The translations under genes were made by a program, and so were the position numbers. Positions 34,367 through 44,479 of a stretch of 64,000 nt of DNA are shown here, piece after piece (position 1 is the stretch's first letter; every line of letters begins with the position of its first letter). The stretch comes from Chlamydomonas sphaeroides (Eukaryota > Chlorophyta > Chlorophyceae > Chlamydomonadales > Chlamydomonadaceae). The notes beneath the pieces are model-generated. The model saw only the letters and a list, made by a program, of their open reading frames with translations. It did no database searches and was not told the origin of the DNA. The stretch spans positions 26,352 to 90,351 of the forward strand of contig BDDC01000097.1 in the NCBI GenBank assembly GCA_001662425.1, written 5' to 3'.

Positions 34367-35137
34367 TTACTCGCCGCCCGGCGTGAAGGGCGTGTCCTTG
34401 CTCTTCCACAGGATGACGTGGTACGTGTCCACCTGCCGGGGCGCGGCCAGGGAGACCACGGGGCGCGGCCAACGGTCAGACGACGGTGAGGACGCCAGAC
34501 ACGCCACCAAGCACGGTATGGACACGCAAGCTAGCTGGGCCTTGTTGGTGCGTGGTGTGGGTCGCTCATTGTACCCGCGCACAGGTCCGCATGGCGCGCG
34601 TACAAGCGCACCTTCATATGGATGAATTGTCGAGTTTCGTGGCTTACTGCGCCTGCGGGACCAAGGGCAATGAGCGGGCGAGAAACTTGGCCAGCCCGCA
34701 CGGCACGGCCAAGCGCACCAGGTGGGCCCCGGCCTGGCCTGCCACTCCGTATTCGTGTCGCCTGTAGCTGCACATGCCCGCTCCCTCTCCCCTCGCAGCT
34801 GCGTGCGCCCCGTGCCGCTGGCATCGCGCCGAAATGTGCCGCGGCCCCTGCGATCCCCCAGGCACTTACTGGCGAAACTCTTGCCCACGATGCAGTGGTA
34901 CACGCCCTCCGTGGCCTTGCCGCTCCCAGGGTATTTCCTGTCGAATTCGTGCTTGACATAGAAGGCGATGTCTTTGAGCTGCCGGTACTTGTCAACGGCG
35001 ACGAGCGCTATTTGCACCGCATCCTGCTCGAAGCTTTCTGGCATGTATGATGTGACGATTTTATAATGATGCTGGCTCTGCAGCTGATACGCTTGTTGCT
35101 CCTGGCCGGGCTCGCCATCTGCGCCGGGCTGCGCCAT
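34367..35137 (-). CDS. LC8-family dynein light chain
   Basis: Three exons on the minus strand: 35137-34870, 34652-34612, 34432-34367; 124 residues. The LC8 core is recognisable: MPESFEQDAVQIALVAVDKY, KDIAFYVKHEFDRKY, HCIVGKSF, VSHETRQFIHMK, then HVILWKSKD replacing the usual LLFKSG strand. LC8 proteins dimerise and bind dynein intermediate chains and many other partners, including axonemal ones. This copy is divergent. It has a Gln-rich N-terminal extension of about 25 residues, an insertion (PGSGKATEGV) where typical LC8 has PTW before HCIVG, and a short C-terminal extension TPFTPGGE. It may be an axoneme-specific paralogue such as LC6 or LC10 of Chlamydomonas, but I cannot tell which. The 41-base middle exon has clean splice sites. 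Confidence 0.85.
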   Translation of the reverse strand: MAQPGADGEPGQEQQAYQLQSQHHYKIVTSYMPESFEQDAVQIALVAVDKYRQLKDIAFYVKHEFDRKYPGSGKATEGVYHCIVGKSFASKCLGDRRGRGTFRRDASGTGRTQLRGERERACAATGDTNTEWQARPGPTWCAWPCRAGWPSFSPAHCPWSRRRSKPRNSTIHPYEGALVRAPCGPVRGYNERPTPRTNKAQLACVSIPCLVACLASSPSSDRWPRPVVSLAAPRQVDTYHVILWKSKDTPFTPGGE

Positions 35138-35450
35138 CGCAGCCAGCGGCTAACGATCTAGTTCAGAGAAGTTTCTGCTTATTACTCTTGTGCTCACGGG
35201 ATAGCTTGAAGCAGGCTTGCGTTCTATGTTTTGTAGCGCTTGAAGCGTGGACCAGGTGTTCTAGAGCTTCTGGGCTGCGTGGTGTGAAGCGGTACAGTAG
35301 CGACGTTCCTAGGATGCGGTGAAAAGCCAAGTCTTCAGCTCTGGCCGCGGAAGCGGTCGTCGTCGTACGGCCCCTCGCAAAGCTCCTCGCAAGCCCGCTT
35401 AAGCAAGCATACACACCTATACCTGCTAGCCATATTCAAAGGCCGCGACC
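35138..35450. other. Divergent upstream region
   Basis: The 313 bases between the starts of the dynein light chain (minus) and the membrane protein (plus). No TATA box or ORF stands out. Probably a shared bidirectional promoter. Confidence 0.45.
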
Positions 35451-36777
35451 ATGGCGTCCAGCTCCAACACCGTGTCACTGGTCGTGGCCAGATTCCTGCT
35501 TGCCTCCCCATTCCTGGTCTCTTGTGCTTGGACCTTCTCCATGCTAGCCGGCATGACGGACAATGGGGGACAGAATAATGCCCAGCTTGCGATAGCCCAG
35601 GCGGAGTGGCTAGTGCGACCACTCAGAGCACACGGTTACGGGCACCTTCCCGCGGTGCGCCGCGGTGGCCGCGCGTGACCAGGATGAACGCGATAAAGAG
35701 CCAGGGGTTCTTACAGCATTGCATACAATGAGTTACCGTGGCACGCATGGGCCACTATTGACAACGCCCCTGCCAACTGGTGCCGGTATGCCTCGCCCCC
35801 GCAGGACAAGGTCACCATGCTGCTGGCCATCGTGCAGGGCCTGGGCGGTTTCCTTATGGTGCGCAGCTGGGCGCGCATCTGATGCGAACAGGAAATAGGC
35901 TAACGCCGAGGCATGTCGAGTGACCAATTGGTCATCGTGTGCGCTCTAATGGCGTCTGCGGGAGAGGCGACGACATCCGCGGGCATGGGCGGCCACCTTG
36001 GCGGGCCGAAGCCGAGCCGTAGCACGGCGCCGGCGGTGGCGGCTGCACCTTGTACACCGGCGTCGATGTCCTGACGCGCAGCGGTGTGACCCGTCAAATA
36101 TGGACCGGTGGCCACCCCCGTGCAGGTCTTCAACCACCGCTTTGGAGGCGTGCTTCTGGTAAGCGTCACGGCGCCGTGAAGTACCATGAACGCCCTTGCC
36201 TACAATAGCCCCTGCGGTTCGCCTGATGCCGCTCGTGCCAGCGCAGCACCCCCGCCCATGAAGCAGCAGTCTGCACTGATCGGGGCGCCCCGCCCGGGTG
36301 CCGCTCCTGTCCTCCTGCGTCCGGCTTCCACACCGACCACCGAGCTCCCTGCCCCGCCCCCGCATCTCCGTGCAGATGACGTACCTGCTGCCGTACACGG
36401 CCCTGAGCCACCCCTTCTGGGAGGTGGACCCCAGCAGCGTGCTGCGCCAGTTCGCCGAGCTGCGCCAATTCCTGCAGGCACGTGGATTTCACCCATGCCC
36501 CGCCAGTGCCGAATGTAGCCCCGCAGGAATGGCTGCGGCGGTGCGCCCAGCTGTGGGGCCATGCTCGTAGTGATGTTCTGGGCTCGGTCGTGCGGTGCTG
36601 TCTGGTCTAGTTGCGTGACAGGGTCCTGTTGTTGATGCTGGCTGCTGCCGGCTCGCCCGCCCCTGCCGCTCGCTGGGCCCCCAGAATGTGGCGCTCATCG
36701 GCGGCGTGCTTGCGTTCCTGGCGACAACAGACGAGGTGCCGCTCAAGGTCAAGCGCCAGAAGGCGCACAGGGACTGA
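35451..36777 (+). CDS. HR-like lesion-inducer / DoxX-type small membrane protein
   Basis: Five exons: 35451-35612, 35805-35858, 36126-36158, 36376-36477, 36685-36777; 147 residues, the usual size of plant HR-like lesion-inducing (HRLI, PF05514) proteins. Start ATG has good context (CGACCATGG). Hydrophobic segments: VARFLLASPFLVSCAWTF, MLLAIVQGLGGFLMVF, VLLMTYLLPYTALSHPFW and NVALIGGVLAFLATT. The LGGFLMVF and QNVALIGG motifs match HRLI/DoxX proteins. The C-terminus is a basic cytosolic tail (KVKRQKAHRD). Members of the plant family are ER membrane proteins linked to cell-death phenotypes; the molecular role is unknown. The last intron must use a GC donor (CAG/GCACGT at 36478) to keep the frame. 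The extent of the first exon, ending EWL, is set by phase and is the weakest point. Confidence 0.72.
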
Positions 36778-37249
36778 CGGGCTTCGATGGCCCTATGGGG
36801 GCTGGGCGTGCTTTGAGGTATGGGTGCGGGCGTCGTACCGGAAGCGTGGAGCATGTGAGTTGTGACTTGTGGCGGGGCCGGGGGGGTCGTTGGCTTGAGC
36901 AGTGCGCTTGTCAGAAAGTAGGCGGTAAGATAGCGTCCATCTCAGCGGAGTGCATTCTGTAGTGCGTCGTGCGAGGTTTGTGAGGTTGGCGGCGGTGATG
37001 GTGGCACGGGGACGAGGGGGTCGCGGGCTAGGGTATCTGCGTGTGCCGGGCCGGCTGGTTGCTGCGCGCAAACGCGACAGCACATAGCGCTGCTTGTACA
37101 CAATATCTTCTTACAAAATCGATGCATGTTGGCCAGGACTTCTGATACCAGCTGCCGCGCGTGCGATGGAAGTACCGACGCCCTAGCGGACCTTACAGCA
37201 GGCTAGCTGATAGAGCTCACACCTAACGCTCCCTGCTCCACGAGCAGCC
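36778..37249. other. 3' UTR and upstream region
   Basis: About 470 bases between the HRLI-like gene and the NELF-C/D-like gene, both on the plus strand. No TGTAA and no ORF of note. Confidence 0.45.
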
Positions 37250-40045
37250 ATGGTGGGTGGGTGTTGCCCTCGCGCATTTCGCGCGAGCATTTCCGGTCGG
37301 CGCGAAGCCGCACGCGCTACCTCCCTCCGCCGCACAGGCTGCGGGAGAGGAACTTTCGCGGCTGGAGGAGCTGCTGCGGCGGCCGGACTTTGTGCTGGAG
37401 CCAAACGTCAAGGATAGCGTGCGCCAGTACATCAAGGCCGGCGGCAAACCCGAGGTCATCCTCGAGAGCCTGTCAGAAGGTTACGTGGGTAGGTCCTCTC
37501 GCAGGGGTGCTTGGCACCATCAGAGCGGGGCGGACGCCCGGCAGGAAGCGGGGCAGGCGGAAGGGTGGGGAGCGGGTGGGGCGCCCAGCGGCCCGGGCGC
37601 TCACGCCCGAACAGATTGCGGGGGTGGGATGGGCCCAACTTTTGACCCTTCAGCGACCTCATATCGCGCTGCCCAAGCAGAAGGGAGCGGTGACGGTGCC
37701 CAGCGGGCTGTCTCGCCACGCCGTTACAAGAACCCATCTTCACCGTCCCGCTGCCCCCTCTTACTCCCCTCCTTCCCTTTCCCTCCCCTCCCTCCCTCTC
37801 CCTCCCCTCATCTTCCTCCCCCTCAAGGTTACGGCCACATGGCCATGCTCATGGTCAAATGGATGGACCTGGTGGCGGACCCCGGGGAGCCGGAGCAGCA
37901 GCACGACGAGTACCACTACCTCAAGGTGCACCGTGTGTGTGTGTGTTCCAGTGTTGGGTAGAACAGAACCCCACACGCGGCACAGCACGCCCCGGTTAGA
38001 GTGGCGCGTTGGCCATGCGCGGAGGGAATGCTGTTGAATGCGCCAGTGCGGAAGCGAAGCCCAACCGGCCCGGGGTAGAGTGGCGCGTCGGCCGTGCGAA
38101 GATGCAGTGCGGTTAGATGCGCCAGTGGGGAAGCGAAGCCCAGCGCCACCCGAAAGGAGCCCGGTGCCGGGCCCAGCCCGCGTACCGTGATGCGAGTTAC
38201 CTGACGGAGGTGGCAGCGAGTACTGCAGTGCTAAGCAGCGGCCAGGCGCAGCACCCGCCGACGCGCGCACTAGTAACCCCATGCCAACAACGCAACTCGG
38301 CCCCGGCACAGCATGCCCTCATTTAAACATGTAGACGTACCTACGAAACAGGCAGGAACCACCGGCAGCAGGGGCAGAAGGCAGAAGGCATGAGCGGTTA
38401 GTTAGCGAAGTCGGCGCACCACAAAGCGATGTACCAGGAGCAGGAGGCAAGCAGGGCACACGCTTTACGCGAAGGTGGTCGGCGGGTGCTGTGTCTGTGG
38501 AGGGAGAGAGTGGGGCAGGGCTGGGGGGGCGCAGGGCTGGGGGCGGAGCACAAGGGGAAGGCAAGTACGACAGCATGGGGGGCAGGGCGTGCGGGCGTGC
38601 GTGAGAGCGCGTGGGTGTGGGTGTATATGCCGGCGGCGAGCGGACTCGTAAGAGTTCCACGCCCGCCGCCAGACGTGGGCCCCACCGCGGCGCTGGGGAA
38701 GGGGGGGGGCCAGGCCGGATTGCGTGCCATGGCGGGTGCAGGGCCCGGGATGACCCCCGGGGCCCGCCGGCCGGCACGGGGTCAGCAGGCCCTGCCCAAG
38801 GGGCCGGGGAACGGTGGGTGCGGCCCGGACCAGTGGGCCGGGGGCCCGTATGCCCGTGGGCGCCAGCCGTGCCCCTGTCCTCATTCCCGTAATTGCCTGC
38901 CGGCCGGCGCCCGGGGCGCGTGGCCGGATGCGTGGTGCAGGGGTGCCGCCGCTAGCGCCACGGCAAGGGGGGATGTTCCTTGACGGTGGGGTGAGCCGTT
39001 GGTGCGGGGGCGGTCACGGTGCTGGCTGAGGGAGGTTTGCACGAGGTGACGGTTGGCTGTGTGTGCGTGTGGTGGGGGGGGGGGGCGTGCGCTGGGGGAT
39101 GCCGTGACGGTGCCGGCACAGGATAACGTGGTATGTGTGCGTGGCGGCATTGCAGCGGCCGCTACCGGAAGGTACGGGTGTGGCGGGTACCGCAACCGGG
39201 TAGGGTAACGTGCCCGTGCTGCAGCGACCTGGCGGCCCTATGCACGGGCCCGGCCCGGACCGAGCTGGGCCGGCTGGCTTCACTCGCAGTGGCGTTGACC
39301 ACCCGGGAAATGGTGGAGGGGCCCCATCGCCAGGGCACACCTAGACGCCTCGTATGGGCGCCGCGACTGGCGGCTGCTGACGCGCGCCTGCGTCCCGTGG
39401 CCGTGGCCCCGCCTCACCCGCCCGCCCCGCCCAGGAATTTGCAAAGTCCAAGTTCGACCCCGACAAGTTCATATCGGTGTTCGGCTCCCAGTCCACGCGG
39501 GCGCAGGTGCGACCCAGGGGCCCGGTGGCCGGCGCGCGGCCCCTATGGCGCTCTGAGTCAGCCGAGCGCCTGCCTGCTCCACGGCCTGCTGGCCCTGCCA
39601 ATGCCCGTAGCGCCGTGCACCTCGGCCGCCGCCCTGCCGCCATGCTGGCGCGCTCGCTGCGCCGCGCATGACGACTCCCGCGGCCCGAGCGTTCGTGCCT
39701 CCTACTGAGGCCTTCACCCTTGCGCCCTGCTCCCATAGTCCGCCGCCACATCCCACCCCCTGGTCCGCCAGGTGCTGCCGTGGCTGGATGGGCTGCTGTC
39801 CGACCCGCGCGGCCGCAAGCTCATCTACGAGCTGTCGTCGGTGCACCGCAACAGCCTGCTGCTAAACTTCGCCATCCAGAAGATCATGAAGATGGTGCGG
39901 CACCAGGGTTGTGTGGCTGCACCCGCCGGCCGCCTAGTCCTGCACTTGCTGGGCCATGTCCGTCTGCCTGCCTGCCCGGCCTGCTCGCCTAACCCTGCGC
40001 GCGCCTGCCGAGCGCTCTCTCCCTCTCTCTCCCTCTCTTTTTCTC

Positions 40046-40085
<40 letters not shown>

Positions 40086-43000
40086 CCCCCCTCTCTCTCT
40101 CTCTCTCTCTCCCCCTCTCTCCCTCCCCCCCCTCTCTCTCTCTCTNNNNNNNNNNNNNNNNNNNNNNNNNNNNNNNNNNNNNNNNNNNNNNNNNNNNNNN
40201 NNNNNNNNNNNNNNNNNNNNNNNNNNNNNNNNNNNNNNNNNNNNNNNNNNNNNNNNNNNNNNNNNNNNNNNNNNNNNNNNNNNNNNNNNNNNNNNNNNNN
40301 NNNNNNNNNNNNNNNNNNNNNNNNNNNNNNNNNNNNNNNNNNNNNNNNNNNNNNNNNNNNNNNNNNNNNNNNNNNNNNNNNNNNNNNNNNNNNNNNNNNN
40401 NNNNNNNNNNNNNNNNNNNNNNNNNNNNNNNNNNNNNNNNNNNNNNNNNNNNNNNNNNNNNNNNNNNNNNNNNNNNNNNNNNNNNNNNNNNNNNCTCTCT
40501 CTCTCTCTCTCTCTTCTGCCTGTGTGCCTGCCTGCCTGCCTACTTGTCTGACCCGCGCCGGTTGCTGCCCGCCTGCCCGCCTGCCTCGCTGCTGCCGCGG
40601 CGCGGCAGGGCCACCAGGACGAGGTGGCGGCCGCTGGCTCGGGGCTGGCCTCCTACTTCTCCGTCTTCCACAAGCTGCTCGCCAACAAGGTTTGGCCTGG
40701 GCTGCCGGCTGTGCGTCACCAACAGCTGTATGGGAGGCGGTCATGTCGCCCCCACACACCCACACACCCAGGGCCGCCGTGCCGCAGCGCCGTGCTAGCC
40801 GGGCTTGCCCAGCTCGCAATGGGAAGCCCCAGCTCCGGCCTTTACCTGCTCTGTCACGCTTCGTCGCCCCAAGGCCGCATCCGGGACCTGACCCGCCTCT
40901 AGGTGTCGGCGCTCATAGCGGCAGTACGGCGGGCCGCGGAGGCACAGGCTGCGGCGGACGCGGCGGCGGCGGCGGCGGCGGGCGGCGGTCAGCACCGCCA
41001 CTCGCAACCCGGCGGCGGCGCCGACGGCCAGGCGGCCGCGGCACAGGCTGCGGCGGAGGCGGTGGCAGCGGCGGGGCGCGAGGTGGCGGCGACGACGGCG
41101 GAGCTGCAGAGCAGCTGCGAGCACAGCCAGCACACCTACCTACACGTCCAGGTGGGGGCGGCAGCGCTGCTCAGCAAGACGGGACCTTATCGTCCCAGCG
41201 CGTCTCACTGCAGCAGTCGCGGCTGCTACGCAGCAACCCGCGTACCCAGCAGCAGCGGCGAGCGTGTGCCACCTGCTCAGGCCCACATGCCCACATGCCC
41301 CTCCACCCTCCGCCGTGTGCACAGCGCAGCCGCCCGCCCGTCCGCATGCTCACCGTGCCCCCTCCCCGCTCGCCTGCCCGCCCCCTCCCTGCCCTCACCC
41401 TCCCAGCAAGTCCTGCGCTACCTGGCCTCGCAGCCCGGCGGCGAGCCGCTGCTGGCGGCGGCGCAAGCGCTGGAGGCGGCGGTGGCGGCCAGCTCCCCCA
41501 CGCCGCCGCCGGTGTGGGGCATGCAGGTGAGCCGGGCCCCCAGGGCGGGGGGACGCCATGTAGCAGCAGGCCGCCGCCGTGGCCCCGCGCCCCGGCCCAC
41601 TCCCAGCCCTGCCCCACAGCGGCGCGCAGCTCTGCCAGTCGCTCCACCCACCTGTGCTGCTGCGCGCCCGCACCAGCTTTCGCGGCCGGGCACCCTTCCG
41701 CCACGCACCCCAGCTCGCCTCCGTGCAAGCAAACGCCCCGGGGGGGAGGGCGTGTGCCGCTCCGGCGCCTCGCCCATGGCGCTCACGACACACCGCCCGT
41801 GCCTCTCACCCCACCTCTCTCCCCACCTCGCGCTCCCCTCGTGCACCCCTTGCCCTGTGCGCACCCGCAGCGGCTGTACGCGCCGCCCGGCGCCCCCGCC
41901 GCGCTGCTGGACGCCTGCCAGCTGACGGGCCGCATGCTGGCTGCCGGCCCCGACCCGGGCCCCGCGGCCTCCGACATCCTCAAGCTGCACCAGCTGTACC
42001 GGGCAGCGGCGGGCGCGCAGCAGCAGGGCGGCCGGGGCGCGGGGGAAGGCGAGGGAGAGGGCGAGGACGAGGCGGCGGCGGGGTCGGCGGCGGGAGGCGG
42101 CGGCGGCGGCGGGCTGTCTACGGCGCCGCTGCAGCATCCGCGGCTGGTGCAGGCGCTGCTTGCATGTGGGTCGGCCGGGCTGGTGCGGGGTGTGGGGCAG
42201 GGGTCGGGGCTGCACGGGCGCCCGGTGTGGACCTACATGGCCTGCATGTCGCGCAGGGGCCACTGTGCCGGGCGGCGCGCTTGAGGCAAGGCCCTGTTGG
42301 GACGGCATGGGCTCGGAGGGCTTTTCGCTTGCCGGGCCTCCTCTTCCTGCTTCATCCGGCAGACGGAGCGCGCGCCTTGCTTGCCGCCGCTGGATCCCGC
42401 AGGCGTCTTCACGCCCGGCCGGCCGCCCTCGCGCGACCTCCTGGCGGCCGCCTGCCACCTGCTGGCCCTGGCCACCTGCACCCGGCCCAACCTCCGCCAG
42501 CAGCGGCGGGAAGGAGATGGGTCCGGCGGCGGCGCCGCCGCGGCGTCCGACGGCGAACAGTCGGACGATGCCGGCGGCAGCGGCAGGGGCTCTGGCGGCG
42601 GCGGCGACGGCGGCGATGCGGATGCCGAGGCGGCGACAGCGGATCGGATCGGGGAGACGGAGGCGGCGCTGCGGTGGGCGCATGACCTCCTCATGCGGGC
42701 GTTAGCTGGCGGCGGCGGCGGCGGGCCTGGCGACGGCGGTGGCGGCGGGCGGCTGACGGAGGAGGACATGTACATGGCATCGCAGGTTGGAATGGCTTGT
42801 CACCGGGGGGTCTTGCGCTGCCGGCCTGCTCCTGGCTGGTAGTTTTCTTGCCCTTGCATTCCGTAATGCCGCCGACCGCCGCTGACCGCGGCACGTGTGC
42901 CCCGCCCCGCCCACGCCCACGCCCACGCCCACGCCCACGCCGCCGCAGCTGCGCCGCCTGCCTGTGGTGGCGCACGGCCTGTTGCACGGCGTCACATGCC

Positions 43001-44479
43001 AGCTGGGCAGGTGGGCTCGACGGCAGGGCAGGCCCCGAGCGAGCAGCTCGATGCGCGTGCGCTGGCCCCTCGTGCACCGTGCCGTGTCGGGCTGCACGAG
43101 GTTACCGCTGCGAGCGCCGCTCTGCCTCCTGGCGGCTGGCGCTGCTCGTCCTGACACGTGCGGCTCATGGCGCCCTTGCTTGCGGGGGGCCCGGCGGCGG
43201 AGCAAACATGGCCAGCAGGGCCTACGCCCGGTCGTTGCCGTCGACCTCCGCAGCTCGTGTGCGGTGAGCGCAGGGGCCGCGCGTGTCCGCGCATCCCCGA
43301 TCCCTCCCGATCCCTCCATGCCGCAGCCGGGACTCGTACAACGACACCACCCAGGCCGCCGCCGCCGCCCCGGGGCTGCTGCGCGTGTCGCTGCTCCTGG
43401 CGCGCGGGCAGCCGGCGCTTGTGCACAAGGTACGGAAACGTGCGGCGGTGTGTACGGCAGCGTGTGCGGCGTTGCGGCACAGAGGCAGCTCACACTTGGC
43501 TGCGCAGCACGAGATTGGCCCCGCAAGCTGCTAGGGCCAAACGCACGGCACCTCGCACCTGCCGTGCCCTTGTCACTGCGTGGCCCGCTCCCCCTCCGCA
43601 GCTGCTACCTGCCTGGTCGGTGGCGCTGAGCGAGCTGCATCGTGCCGGCTGCACCGAGCCGTGCCGCACCCTGCTCGATGCCTGCGTGCTGCTTATGCGC
43701 GACACCGTCGCCGCCGAGGCGCAGCAAGACGCCGTCGCGGCGGCCGCGGCGGCGGCGCAGCAGGGCGGCGCCGGCGGCGCGGCCGCGCTGACGTCACCCT
43801 TCAGCGGCGCCGCTGGCGCGGCGGAGGGTCAGACGGCGGCGGCGGGGCGGCCGGCGGCGGGCGGTGTTGTGCGGGCGGTGCTGGAGCTGGTTGAGGCGTG
43901 GGGCAAGGGCGGCGGCGCGGACCCGGCGCTGCTGCGCTACTTTGTGCTGCAGGTGCGCTGCGTATGCACACTCTGCCAGAGATCACATGCAAGGGTTGCA
44001 TATGATATCGCCACATGATCCAGTACCGTCGTTGCAGCACTCCTAGAGCAGCGCGCCTCGCTGCCTCGCTGCTTGGTGCTGCATCTACGCGCTCGGTTCT
44101 GAGCAAAACGCTTCATGGCTTGCTGGGCCTTCGGCCCGTGCCCAGATTCTGGCCGTAACAGCCGAATCACGCTCCGATCCCGCTTCTCCACCCGATCCGC
44201 CCCCACCCAACACAGGTGCTGGCCGTGTTTGCGCCGCCGCTGCCGGCCGACACCTGCGCGCTGCTGCTGCGGCTGCTGGTGGCCGCGGGTATGCGCTCCA
44301 GCAACGTGCGAGGCGAGGGCGCGGCGGCGCTGCTGCGGGAGTTCGCAACGGCGGCGGAGCCGGCGCTGGCAGCGGCGGGCGCGACGCTGACGGCGCGCGA
44401 AAGCAACCTGCTCGCGGAGCTGGCGGCGGCGGGGCCGGGGTCGGGGCTGGGGCCGGCGATAGGCGCCGGGGCGCGGTAG
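37250..44479 (+). CDS. NELFCD: NELF-C/D (TH1)-like negative elongation factor subunit
   Basis: In animals NELF-C/D is a core subunit of the complex that holds RNA polymerase II at promoter-proximal pauses. Exons: 37250-37252, 37338-37488, 37828-37925, 39435-39506, 39772-39894, 40609-40689, 40903-41151, 41407-41526, 41871-42165, 42403-42785, 42949-43010, 43327-43429, 43602-43952, 44216-44479; 784 residues against about 590 in human. Matches run in order with human NELF-C/D: VRQYIKAGGKPEVILESLSE, AMLMVKWMDL, KFDPDKFISVF, LPWLDGLLSDPRGRKLIYEL, EHSQHTYLHVQ, CVFTPGRPPSRDLLAAACHL, LPVVAHGLLHGV, LLPAWSVALSELHRAG and LRYFVLQVLAVFAPPLP. The surplus length is Ala/Gly-rich insertions. The proposed first exon is just the ATG (CC ATG/GTGGGT); an alternative 5' exon is possible. 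An intron of 1.5 kb and one with an assembly gap lie inside. Confidence 0.82.
37991..38142. repeat. Imperfect ~74-bp tandem duplication in a NELF-C/D intron
   Basis: Copies at 37991-38063 and 38069-38142 share AGAGTGGCGCG, GATGCGCCAGTG-like and GGAAGCGAAGCCCA blocks with scattered mismatches. Intronic, no coding role seen. Confidence 0.75.
40019..40145. repeat. CT microsatellite beside an assembly gap
   Basis: Long CT/CCT-rich array that runs into the N gap and resumes at 40495-40512. It lies in the NELF-C/D-like intron between 39894 and 40609. Confidence 0.9.
40146..40494. other. Assembly gap (349 N)
   Basis: N run flanked on both sides by CT repeats; reading phase of the neighbouring exons is compatible across it (phase 0 to phase 0). 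Confidence 0.95.
42910..42940. repeat. CCCACG hexanucleotide repeat
   Basis: Five copies forming the polypyrimidine region before the exon at 42949 of the NELF-C/D-like gene. Confidence 0.7.

Noticed and set aside
40019..40551. Ser/Leu-rich reading frames across the CT repeat
   Set aside because: Translation of a microsatellite and of N bases; not a gene.
42910..42940. Possible CRISPR-like or direct-repeat array
   Set aside because: A six-base simple repeat in an intron of a eukaryotic gene; no spacers.
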